A stretch of 10,550 nt of DNA from Treponema sp. (GTDB taxonomy: Bacteria; Spirochaetota; Spirochaetia; Treponematales; Breznakiellaceae): NCBI GenBank assembly GCA_031270205.1, contig JAISYA010000014.1:1-10550 (forward strand), written 5' to 3'. A program made the position numbers and the translations under genes. The notes under the pieces were generated by a model that did no database searches, was not told where the DNA came from, and was given only the letters and a program-made list of their open reading frames with translations. Position 1 is the first letter of the stretch. Every line of letters begins with the position of its first letter. Below, in pieces: positions 1 through 5,920 of this stretch.

Positions 1-77
1 CCCGCATAGTCGCAAAGCTCTTTGACCACCGCCGGGGACAAGGAGGGAGACGTGGCGGCATAATTTGCGTATATCAT
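1..77 (-). CDS. Cysteine desulfurase / class V aminotransferase family protein, N-terminal 25 codons (runs off the left edge)
   Basis: The reading frame opens with ATG at 77-75 and stays open to the window edge, giving MIYANYAATSPSLSPAVVKE and a few more residues. The N-terminal pattern Ile-Tyr-x-x-Tyr/Asn-Ala-Ala-Thr-Ser followed by Pro-x-Val is how PLP-dependent cysteine desulfurases (IscS/SufS/CsdA-like) begin. The usual Asp-Asn-Ala-Ala-Thr is Asn-Tyr-Ala-Ala-Thr here. The start overlaps the yedF stop by four bases (ATGA), which implies translational coupling. In the selenium setting this family would take S or Se from cysteine or selenocysteine and pass it to carriers or to SelD; such genes are a recurrent neighbour of selD/yedF. 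The PLP lysine and the catalytic cysteine lie outside the window, so the subfamily and activity cannot be judged. Confidence 0.8.
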   Translation of the reverse strand, partial: MIYANYAATSPSLSPAVVKELCDYA

Positions 78-694
78 ATCGTGATCACACTGGATGCCTT
101 TGCCAAACGGTTTACTATATTCATCATGTCAACAATGCTTCCTACCGCCAACGATTCGGTCAATTTATAGTAATTGGCGCAGGTTCCGCAGGTGTAAATT
201 CCCGTGCCCTTCTCTTCCAGGGCCTTGAGGTCCGGAACGGTATTTGCCCCTTCTGTGGTCAGATGCGCCCCGCCGTTTAAAAACACAAGCGCTTCAGGCA
301 GCGGGTCCAGTTGGGAGAGCGAAAAAATAAACCCCTTGATAAGCAGGCGCCCCAGGTCCTCCGCCCCCCTGCCCATGCTGTCCGCTGTTATGAGCGCCAC
401 CGGCCCCTTCCGCTCCCTTCCCGCCGGTTCGGGTTTTTCCGGCGAGCCTTCCTGCCGCTCATTAAAAAATTGATCGGAGTCCGCTCCCTTGAGGATGCTT
501 ACACGGAACAAGGAGCCCTCCTCAGTATATGAAAAACCGCAGCCGGTTCCCTTCGCCATTTTTTCGAGGTTTAGCGCCGCGGTCACATTGTCCACCAGGA
601 CGATAACGCCCTTTGCGCCCTGTTCGGCCAGGGCTTCCTTTGCTTTTACCACCGGAATCGGGCAGGGCTGACCCTGCATATCCACTGTTTTCAT
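74..694 (-). CDS. yedF: Selenium metabolism protein YedF (TusA domain + DsrE-like domain)
   Basis: This 206-residue protein has two domains. Residues 1-70 are a TusA/SirA fold with the signature CPIP (Cys11), the persulfide-carrying cysteine of sulfur-transfer proteins. A charged linker (about 72-98) leads to a DsrE/F-like domain (about 98-206) with a CGTC motif (Cys169, Cys172). This fusion is the architecture of the 'sulfurtransferase-like selenium metabolism protein YedF', usually found beside selD; its exact reaction is not established. I chose the start at 694 because AAGGAG lies six bases upstream. A longer frame to 730 would begin inside a hairpin and place that ribosome site within the gene. 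It lies downstream of selD (80-base gap) and overlaps the desulfurase-like gene. A role as Se or S carrier to or from SelD is inferred. Confidence 0.93.
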   Translation of the reverse strand: MKTVDMQGQPCPIPVVKAKEALAEQGAKGVIVLVDNVTAALNLEKMAKGTGCGFSYTEEGSLFRVSILKGADSDQFFNERQEGSPEKPEPAGRERKGPVALITADSMGRGAEDLGRLLIKGFIFSLSQLDPLPEALVFLNGGAHLTTEGANTVPDLKALEEKGTGIYTCGTCANYYKLTESLAVGSIVDMMNIVNRLAKASSVITI

Positions 695-720
695 ACAATA
701 CTCCTTTGTAACGATTTGAG

Positions 721-766
721 GCTGTTTCATCGAACCGAAGGTTCGCCTTCAGTTTTGGAACAGCTC
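721..766 (-). repeat. Alternative overlapping hairpins in the selD-yedF gap
   Basis: In the 80-base gap between selD and yedF the transcript can fold in two mutually exclusive ways. Hairpin A pairs 754-746 with 741-733 (nine pairs, one G-U, four-base loop). Hairpin B pairs 745-740 with 736-731 (six pairs, three-base loop). An outer stem can pair 764-759 with 726-721. No T-run follows, so it does not look like an intrinsic terminator. It could be a dispersed intergenic repeat, an RNA processing or stability element, or a leader control. The pairing is read directly from the sequence; any function is a guess. Confidence 0.45.
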
Positions 767-774
767 CCATAGAT

Positions 775-1812
775 TTATCGAAAGGTTATTACACCTTCTT
801 TTCCTGAGGTAATTTCCCCGATGATTGCGGCATATTCATCGCCGGCGTTTCTTATGCGAAGGACAAGTTCCTCCGCTTCATCGGGAGACACGGCTATCAA
901 AAGTCCTCCCGATGTTTGCGGGTCGAACAGTAATTCCTGAACGGCAAAGGGGAGGGAGCGCACGTCAACGGCCTTTTCCGCACGGTTGCGGTTGCGCTGC
1001 CCCGCGGCGGTCAGGAGATATTCATTCGCGTAGTCCGCCGCCTCCGGAATAAACGGCAGGGCATCCGGATAGAGCGCGATTCCCGCGGAGTCCCCGGCCA
1101 TTTCCAGGGCGTGAACAAGCAGCCCGAAACCGGTAACATCGGTGCAGGCGCTTACGTTGTATTCCCCCATACATTCGCAGGCAGCGCGGTTCAACCGTTC
1201 CATGGATGCAAGCGCCTGCCGCACAGCCCGCGCTCCCGCCATTTCCACCCGCAGCGCGGCCATCACAATTCCTACGCCCAGGGGCTTGGTAAGCAGCAGC
1301 TTGTGTCCGGCCTTCGGCGTATTGTTACGCAGCGCCTTCGCTGTTTCAACGATGCCGGTTACGGCGAGCCCGTATTTCGGCTCCTTGTCGTATATTGAGT
1401 GTCCGCCGCCCAATACGGCTCCGGCTTCCGCTATTTTTTCCGCGCCGCCGGCCAGTATATCCGCCAAAACCTTTTTATCCATTGATTCAGGAAAACACAC
1501 CAGATTCAACGCCAGCATGGGGCGTCCGCCCATGGCCCATACATCGCTCAGGGCGTTCGCCGCGGCGATCCGCCCAAAAGTTTTTGGGTCGTTGACCATG
1601 GGGGGGAAAAAATCAACCGTGAATATAAGCGAACGATTCTCATCAAGTTTATATACCGCGGCATCGTCGGATGTTTTGTATCCAACAAGCAGCCTTTCAT
1701 CAGCGGTGGAGGGAAGCCCCCCCAGCAAAAGCGCAAGCCCTTCGCTTTCTATCTTCGCCCCGCATCCGCCGCTTGTGCAGTTTGTCAATAGTGAATCATT
1801 GCCTTGTAACAT
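775..1812 (-). CDS. selD: Selenide, water dikinase (selenophosphate synthetase) SelD
   Basis: SelD makes selenophosphate, AMP and phosphate from selenide and ATP, the selenium donor for selenocysteine, selenouridine or Se-molybdenum hydroxylases. The 345-residue length is normal. The catalytic pair Cys17 and Lys20 sits in GGCGAK at the N-terminus; the second cysteine of the E. coli-type GCGCK motif is Ala19 here. Also visible are the metal/ATP motifs SDDAAVY (48-54), DFF (67-69), GRIAAANALSDVWAMGG (80-96), GGGHS (135-139), TDVTGFG (224-230) and DPQTSGG (297-303). The start at 1812 is supported by an AAAGGGAG site five bases upstream; the open frame reaches 2010 only because it crosses the previous gene. 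The catalytic residue is encoded as Cys, not by UGA, so this is not a selenoprotein. It stands between a DUF3343 gene and yedF. No selA, selB or tRNA-Sec is in view, so which selenium use it serves is not shown. Confidence 0.97.
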   Translation of the reverse strand: MLQGNDSLLTNCTSGGCGAKIESEGLALLLGGLPSTADERLLVGYKTSDDAAVYKLDENRSLIFTVDFFPPMVNDPKTFGRIAAANALSDVWAMGGRPMLALNLVCFPESMDKKVLADILAGGAEKIAEAGAVLGGGHSIYDKEPKYGLAVTGIVETAKALRNNTPKAGHKLLLTKPLGVGIVMAALRVEMAGARAVRQALASMERLNRAACECMGEYNVSACTDVTGFGLLVHALEMAGDSAGIALYPDALPFIPEAADYANEYLLTAAGQRNRNRAEKAVDVRSLPFAVQELLFDPQTSGGLLIAVSPDEAEELVLRIRNAGDEYAAIIGEITSGKEGVITFR

Positions 1813-1827
1813 AAACGCTCCCTTTGT

Positions 1828-1860
1828 CTTGTTCGATAACCAACCGGGTTGTCGAACAAG
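1828..1860 (-). repeat. 14-bp near-perfect inverted repeat upstream of selD
   Basis: Positions 1828-1841 and 1847-1860 form an inverted repeat matching at 13 of 14 positions, with a five-base loop. The one exception is the 1837/1851 pair, a C-A mismatch in the minus-strand RNA. It fills most of the gap between the second DUF3343 gene (stop at 1869) and selD, ending 15 bases before the selD start and immediately before its ribosome site. There is no T-run on either side, so it is not a standard terminator. It could be an RNA stability or processing hairpin, a dispersed repeat, or a control element for selD translation. Structure seen; role unknown. Confidence 0.6.
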
Positions 1861-1868
1861 ACTATGCA

Positions 1869-2087
1869 TCACATATCTTCTAGTATCTTTGCCCAGCCGA
1901 TTTCGGCGTTCTGAAGAATCGCCGCGATTTCCTCCCGGGTCTGCGCTTCGGTGCGGATGATGTAAACACAGGTAGCGCCGAGGCTGCGCGGGGCCGCGTC
2001 GATGACACAAGGGAGAGAACGGTGTTTCAGGACCTGCTCGGTGCGGAGAGAACCTGAAACATCGTTAAAGGTTATAATGAACTTCAC
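1869..2087 (-). CDS. DUF3343 family small protein (putative Se/S carrier), second copy
   Basis: This 72-residue protein starts with GTG at 2087-2085 and overlaps the stop of the yedE-like gene by four bases (GTGA), so the two are probably translated together. The pattern MKFIITF, then a Leu-rich helix (14-21), Pro-Cys (26-27) followed by a basic Pro-Arg stretch, and LGATC (36-40) fits DUF3343, which Pfam calls a putative Se/S carrier-like family. Many members carry a Cys-Gly-x-Cys in the last of these positions; here only Cys40 remains there, with a further Cys27. Its place between a selenium transporter and selD supports a chalcogen-handling role, for example accepting selenium after import. 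That is inference. The family call rests on short motifs and position; the protein is too small to be certain. Confidence 0.75.
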   Translation of the reverse strand: MKFIITFNDVSGSLRTEQVLKHRSLPCVIDAAPRSLGATCVYIIRTEAQTREEIAAILQNAEIGWAKILEDM

Positions 2088-3184
2088 GCCGCGGCTGGTT
2101 TTGGGCGGCAGAGCAGCGCGAAAAACGCTACAAGGGCAAGGCCGGCAACCACGGCGATTTTCCCGTTGACCGGCACGCCGGATGCGGAGGCTGCGAGTCC
2201 CGCGTTATGAGCGGTGGCGCCCGCCGCGATAAATGCCAGCACGCAAATCCCCGCGTTTGCGTCCCCCTGCCCCGCCTTGATGAGCTGGCGCAACGGACAG
2301 CCGCCTATCAGCACAGAGCCGAAACCGGCAAGAGCCATGCCGAGAAAATTCCACAGCGCCTGCGTATGAGCGATGGGCTGTCCCGCAAAGCCGGGTTTAA
2401 ACTTCCCGATTATCAGGTTTCCCACAAACGCCGCGGCGATTACTGCAAGATAACCGGCAAAGGACCAGCCTTTCTTGAGCAAAAAGAGGTCGCGGAACCC
2501 CCCCGCGATGCAGAAGTTGCTCTGGTGGCAGAGCGCGCCGATAATGGCCGCCGCGACAAGCGCGATGATCCAGGGGGCGTGCTGGGAACCGGGCCCTTCG
2601 GCGCTGAATTTGATGAAGGCCGGTTTTGCCACAAGGAACACCAGCAGAAGAACTGCAAAGGCCGGTATGACGACGGCGTTGAGGCCCGCCGCAACCGAAC
2701 GGCCCTTGTCCGCGTCGTCCTTGACGCTCGCGGCGCTTTCAAGGCTGAAGCCTTTTTTCAGGGCAAACGCGCCGAGTCCTGTGCCGGCGAAAAACCCGGC
2801 AAGGCCGACGACGGCGTTCAGGTCGCCCGCCCCGACCCTAAGGGCCAAGCGCAACGGGCAGCCGAGAAACACAAGACAGCCTACCATGATAAAAAACGCG
2901 ATGGCAAAGCGGATGAGCGGGTTTGCGGAAACCTGGACGGGCTTCCAATCGCGCCGTACAAGGGCAAGCAGAAAAGCGCCGAGTATGAACCCCGCGATTT
3001 CCGGCCTCAGGTACTGAACCGCCGCCGCGCCGTGCAAGCCGAGCGCCCCCGCGACATCACGCAGGAAACAAGCGGCGCAAATCCCCATGCTGGCGGGATT
3101 GCCCAGCGTCATAAGAGCGATTGCCGCCGCGCCTATCACGACACCTGTTCCGATAAACCACATCCGATCTGTTTTAACCGACAT
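2084..3184 (-). CDS. yedE: YedE-type putative selenium transporter, membrane protein
   Basis: This 366-residue polytopic membrane protein belongs to the YeeE/YedE sulfur-transport superfamily. It is built of two related halves that each carry the same motif: GCPLRLALRVGAGD (108-121) and GCPLRQLIKAGQGD (295-308). Each half also has a second Cys element: GICAACFLRD (34-43) and HQSNFCIAGGFRD (220-232). In the related thiosulfate transporter family, membrane-embedded cysteines pass the substrate along, so Cys39, Cys109, Cys225 and Cys296 are the candidate relay residues. The GCPLR subtype next to DUF3343 and selD is the one annotated as a selenium-metabolism membrane protein; the true substrate is unproven. 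AAGGAGG five bases upstream fixes the start at 3184. It is followed by the overlapping DUF3343 gene and then selD. About ten membrane segments are likely. Confidence 0.9.
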   Translation of the reverse strand: MSVKTDRMWFIGTGVVIGAAAIALMTLGNPASMGICAACFLRDVAGALGLHGAAAVQYLRPEIAGFILGAFLLALVRRDWKPVQVSANPLIRFAIAFFIMVGCLVFLGCPLRLALRVGAGDLNAVVGLAGFFAGTGLGAFALKKGFSLESAASVKDDADKGRSVAAGLNAVVIPAFAVLLLVFLVAKPAFIKFSAEGPGSQHAPWIIALVAAAIIGALCHQSNFCIAGGFRDLFLLKKGWSFAGYLAVIAAAFVGNLIIGKFKPGFAGQPIAHTQALWNFLGMALAGFGSVLIGGCPLRQLIKAGQGDANAGICVLAFIAAGATAHNAGLAASASGVPVNGKIAVVAGLALVAFFALLCRPKPAAA

Positions 3185-3208
3185 AAAATCCTCCTTGTCA
3201 AGTTATAA

Positions 3209-3226
3209 TTAAAGCTATTAAAGCTA
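3209..3226 (-). repeat. Two exact 9-bp tandem repeats upstream of yedE
   Basis: The unit TAGCTTTAA (minus strand) occurs twice in tandem at 3226-3218 and 3217-3209, about 25 bases before the yedE start, in an AT-rich 79-base gap that stands out from the GC-rich coding DNA. Near it are poor promoter-like hexamers only. It may be an operator for the selenium block or simply AT-rich leader sequence. Confidence 0.4.
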
Positions 3227-3235
3227 TAAACAGAG

Positions 3236-3258
3236 ACAAAAACAAGAGCCCGCCTCTT
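3236..3258 (-). terminator. Weak terminator-like hairpin after the TsuA-like gene
   Basis: On the minus strand AAGAG (3258-3254) can pair with CTCTT (3248-3244) around a five-base GCGGG loop, followed by GTTTTTGT. The stem is only five pairs and the T-run is interrupted, so it would be a weak or partial terminator at best. It lies five bases after the TsuA-like stop codon and would reduce read-through from the sulfur genes into the selenium block. Confidence 0.3.
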
Positions 3259-3263
3259 AGCTT

Positions 3264-4478
3264 TCACCTTTTACCTCTCTGCTGTTCCCAGCGGTCTGCG
3301 GCTATCCAGAGCAGAAGCAGCGCCAAAAGCTGCAACAGAATTGCCGGGCCGAAACCGCCCAACAATTGGGGCAGATACACCCCTTTCCCCGAATAGAGGA
3401 GCGGCGATTGCTGCATCGCGCTCATCAGCGGCCCGCCGATCATGGAACCAGCGATAAAGAATACTAAGGCGATCATATTCTGGAGAGAGCCTTCACCTAT
3501 CCGCACAAATGTTCCGCACGCGCAACCGCCGGCCAGTACAGCGCCGATGCCGAATACAAAAGACCCGATAACCAGGTGAAGGCCGATAGCGCCGCCGGGA
3601 GCAGTCTCCGGCAATTTGGAGAGATCCACGCCGTAACGGGATATATGGAGCCCCACAAAGCCGATGGTGGCTACCGCTAAGGCAACCAACAGGGCCTTGG
3701 TTATTTTGACGCTTCCTGTTAAAACCGGGTCCCGGTAGGCGGCGGTAAAACAAAACCGGGAATGTTGAAGGGCATAGCCGATGCCCAACCCGGTAAAGAG
3801 TATAAAACCGGCGGACGGCGCAGTTTTCTTGGTGGCAAACGCAAACACAATCCACGCAACAATAAGCGCTGCGCCTACCATGACCTGAATGATCCGGTTT
3901 TGTTTGCGCTGTTCGGGAGTCAGGTTCTTCCGCTTTGCCCTCCGCTCATGGGATACCGGCGGCAGAAACCACTTGGCAAGTATTTTCCCGCCCACGATGG
4001 CCCCAAGAAACATACAGACCAGAAAGACCCAGCCGCTTAAAGAAAAAGCGGGTATCGCGGAAAACATCGCGCCGATATTGCAGCCCGGATTGATCCTCGC
4101 GCCGATGCCCATAAGGATACCGCCGATAATCGCGGCCCACACCTGCCGTGCGCTTTTGATGCCCCGAATCTTCCACTGGGCCGCCAGCAGGCAGGAGATC
4201 ATCGCGCCAAAGATGAGGGCCACATTGGTAATGGCCGCCTGATTGTTGAGGAAGCGGTATTTTGCCAAACTCCCGTTATACATCTTCCACGAATCCGCGT
4301 CGATGCCGAGAAACGTGAGCAATTTTCCGCCCCATAGCGGCAGAGGGCCTAAAACACCCCAGTTTCCCGCAAAGGCGGCAAGCATGACCGCCAGAATCGC
4401 CATGACCACCGCGCCGGTAGTATAGCTCCACTCCTTCTTAACCAGGATTTCATAGTACGTGGTTTTTTTTTCTTCCAT
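3264..4478 (-). CDS. YeeE/YedE (TsuA-like) thiosulfate/sulfur transporter, membrane protein
   Basis: This 404-residue inner-membrane protein of the YeeE/YedE (Sulf_transp) family has two sulfur-transport half repeats. The first contains GARINPGCNIGAMF (126-139). The second contains QHSRFCFTAAYRD (238-250) and LAGGCACGTF (315-324). Cys133, Cys243 and Cys319 are the likely relay cysteines by analogy with TsuA/YeeE, which imports thiosulfate. About nine hydrophobic segments are visible, with a basic cytoplasmic loop at 176-196 rich in Arg/Lys. The start at 4478 (MEEKKTTYYE) is supported by AAGGAGAG seven bases upstream; the longer open frame to 4610 runs back across the tusA-like gene. It sits 13 bases after that gene, the same pairing as yeeE-yeeD, so the TusA protein probably takes sulfur from the transporter at the membrane. 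The substrate (thiosulfate, another sulfur anion or a selenium analogue) is not shown. Confidence 0.88.
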   Translation of the reverse strand: MEEKKTTYYEILVKKEWSYTTGAVVMAILAVMLAAFAGNWGVLGPLPLWGGKLLTFLGIDADSWKMYNGSLAKYRFLNNQAAITNVALIFGAMISCLLAAQWKIRGIKSARQVWAAIIGGILMGIGARINPGCNIGAMFSAIPAFSLSGWVFLVCMFLGAIVGGKILAKWFLPPVSHERRAKRKNLTPEQRKQNRIIQVMVGAALIVAWIVFAFATKKTAPSAGFILFTGLGIGYALQHSRFCFTAAYRDPVLTGSVKITKALLVALAVATIGFVGLHISRYGVDLSKLPETAPGGAIGLHLVIGSFVFGIGAVLAGGCACGTFVRIGEGSLQNMIALVFFIAGSMIGGPLMSAMQQSPLLYSGKGVYLPQLLGGFGPAILLQLLALLLLWIAADRWEQQRGKR

Positions 4479-4491
4479 AGAATGTCTCTCC

Positions 4492-4716
4492 TTAGACCTT
4501 TTCGATGATGATATCCCATTCCCCTTCGCCGACTTCCTCAACGTCAACCTTGCAGCCCTGTTCCCGCGCCCAGCCGGGAACCCCGGACACAGCGCAGCCA
4601 TAGTCAACATTTACGGTAAGCACGTCTCCGGGCGCCATAGCATCAAGCTCTTTTTGCACCTTGACAAGGGGCGCCGGACACGCTTCACCCAGACAATCAA
4701 GAAACCGTTCCGCCAT
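4492..4716 (-). CDS. TusA/YeeD-family sulfur carrier protein
   Basis: This 74-residue protein has the TusA signature DCLGEACPAP (7-16). Cys13 in the CPxP motif is the persulfide-carrying residue in this family; Cys8, Cys41 and Cys55 are extra. The glycine/aspartate pattern PGDVLTVNVDYG (29-40) matches the TusA beta-strand region. Ribosome site GGAGGAGG stands a few bases upstream of the ATG at 4716. It is the first gene after a likely terminator and is followed within 13 bases by the TsuA-like transporter, the classic yeeD-yeeE arrangement, in which the TusA-like partner is needed for thiosulfate uptake. I infer that it takes sulfur off the transporter in the cytoplasm. It is distinct from the TusA half of YedF in this window. 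Confidence 0.93.
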   Translation of the reverse strand: MAERFLDCLGEACPAPLVKVQKELDAMAPGDVLTVNVDYGCAVSGVPGWAREQGCKVDVEEVGEGEWDIIIEKV

Positions 4717-4742
4717 ATATTCCTCCTCCTAAAAAACTTTGT

Positions 4743-4780
4743 AAAAAAATAACAACACCCCACATTCAATTTTGGAGTGT
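4743..4780 (-). terminator. Intrinsic terminator after the transglutaminase gene
   Basis: On the minus strand ACACTCC (4780-4774) pairs with GGGGTGT (4761-4755) to give seven pairs including one G-U, with a 12-base AT-rich loop. TGTTA and seven T residues (4749-4743) follow. It starts eight bases after the transglutaminase stop codon and precedes the tusA-like gene, so it probably ends the ABC/transglutaminase transcript, perhaps incompletely. I see no convincing promoter between it and the tusA-like gene, so read-through may supply that gene. Confidence 0.55.
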
Positions 4781-4787
4781 AAAACCA

Positions 4788-5891
4788 TTACAGAAAATTT
4801 TTGCTATCCAGGTTGAGAGTTACGGTGTATTTAAAATCGGCTGGGCTGAAAAAGTCCTTTGCTTCACCGTTCACTTCGGCGTATGGGTACATGAAATAGG
4901 TGAGGGGATACGCTTCCGTCGCCTCGCTCAGGATCATGTCACGGGCGCCCCGGTTCAGGGCGATACGGAAGAGCTTGTCTCCTCCCCAGAAAAATTCAAC
5001 CCATTTGCCCGCATCTTTCAATTCGAGTTCTTCCGTAAGCATTGCTTTGCGCACGTCCGCCGGATCGATAGGCGTCCATCCGGTACCGGGAAGGTAAAAT
5101 TCCAGCCAGCAGTGGAAGTCGCCGGTTATTTCTCCGTTCTTTGGAGACGCCATGCGCAGACCGTAAACATCGCGGGCGGGGATGCCCGAGGCGCGGGCGA
5201 CGGCTAAATACACCGAGCTGATATCAGCGCATTTTCCGGCGCCGTTTAAGTCGGCCAAGGTGCATACAGGCAAGCCGAGGCCGCATCCCTTGATGCTGTT
5301 GTCCCGAAAAGTATTCTCAATCACCCAGTCATAAACGAGGCGGGCCCTTTTCAAGATCGACTTTTCTTTTTTAAATTCTCCGGCCACGTCCGCAAACAGC
5401 GGGTCGTCCAAAGGCAATGCCTCCGATCCCTCCAGGTAGGGAAGTACTTCCGGCGGGAACGGCGCGTCCACTTCGCGAAGCTCACCGAGTTTTTTATAGT
5501 GGGAGTCGATGTCGAAAGTCAGCGTTAGCGTAGGCGTCGCGCCGGGGTTTTCCCAGGAGGCGACAAGGTACACGGCGCCGTTTTTAGGGTCGTTCTCGAT
5601 CCCATGAGTTTGAGAGTCACTTTTGATGTTCACATTGCTTATCGTCTGGGACGCATCGGACAGAGGATAGGGAAGCCACACTTTAGCGCTCCGGGCTTTT
5701 TCAGCGTCCAGAAGCTCGACTTTGAACGTGACGGTTCCTTTGTGTCCGATCACCTCGGCAGCGGCCGTATCATTGAGAACCGTCACCGTCGCTTCGGATT
5801 TGCCGTTTGATCCCTCTCCTTTGCAGCTAAAAAACATCGTCCCGCCGCCAACAGCAAAAATAAGCGCTAAAACACTTAAAGTTCTTTTCAT
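4788..5891 (-). CDS. Lipoprotein with transglutaminase-like (papain-fold) domain
   Basis: This 367-residue exported protein begins with a lipoprotein signal peptide (MKR, hydrophobic to about residue 20, lipobox ending FFSC with Cys23 as the lipid anchor) and a short Gly/Ser/Lys-rich tether. Residues about 45-130 look like an all-beta domain. A transglutaminase-core domain follows with all three catalytic elements: GAGKCADIS (Cys221), GDFHCWLEF (His260) and IDPADV (Asp277). Such domains in bacteria act as peptidases, amidases or crosslinking enzymes, so no reaction can be assigned. The start at 5891 has GGAGG closely upstream. It lies 29 bases after the ABC binding-protein gene and before a terminator, so it is probably co-transcribed with the importer. 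It may process a ligand (for example a peptide or amide) outside the cell before uptake; this is inference. Confidence 0.86.
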   Translation of the reverse strand: MKRTLSVLALIFAVGGGTMFFSCKGEGSNGKSEATVTVLNDTAAAEVIGHKGTVTFKVELLDAEKARSAKVWLPYPLSDASQTISNVNIKSDSQTHGIENDPKNGAVYLVASWENPGATPTLTLTFDIDSHYKKLGELREVDAPFPPEVLPYLEGSEALPLDDPLFADVAGEFKKEKSILKRARLVYDWVIENTFRDNSIKGCGLGLPVCTLADLNGAGKCADISSVYLAVARASGIPARDVYGLRMASPKNGEITGDFHCWLEFYLPGTGWTPIDPADVRKAMLTEELELKDAGKWVEFFWGGDKLFRIALNRGARDMILSEATEAYPLTYFMYPYAEVNGEAKDFFSPADFKYTVTLNLDSKNFL

Positions 5892-5920
5892 ATATATTCC
5901 TCCAAAAAAATAAAACCAGC

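Noticed and set aside
775..1812. Selenocysteine-containing SelD or other selenoproteins in the window
   Set aside because: The catalytic position 17 of SelD is a cysteine codon. I checked the frames after the TGA stops of the TsuA-like, permease and yedF genes and saw no conserved continuation.
1828..1860. Hairpin before selD as a rho-independent terminator
   Set aside because: No T-run follows the stem on either strand.
1142..1960. Plus-strand open frame of 272 codons opposite selD
   Set aside because: Antisense shadow of SelD, with no recognisable domain and Ser/Pro/Arg-rich composition.
1813..2010. Extended N-terminus of SelD
   Set aside because: The extension overlaps the DUF3343 gene and the hairpin. 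The normal SelD N-terminus begins at 1812 with a good ribosome site.
3196..3201. TTGACA sequence before yedE as a -35 box
   Set aside because: It lies about a dozen bases from the start codon and partly overlaps the ribosome site, leaving no room for a -10 box and a leader.
2207..3208. Long plus-strand open frame of 333 codons opposite yedE
   Set aside because: It is a low-complexity, charged translation antisense to a clear polytopic membrane protein with family motifs. High GC at codon positions explains the absence of stops.
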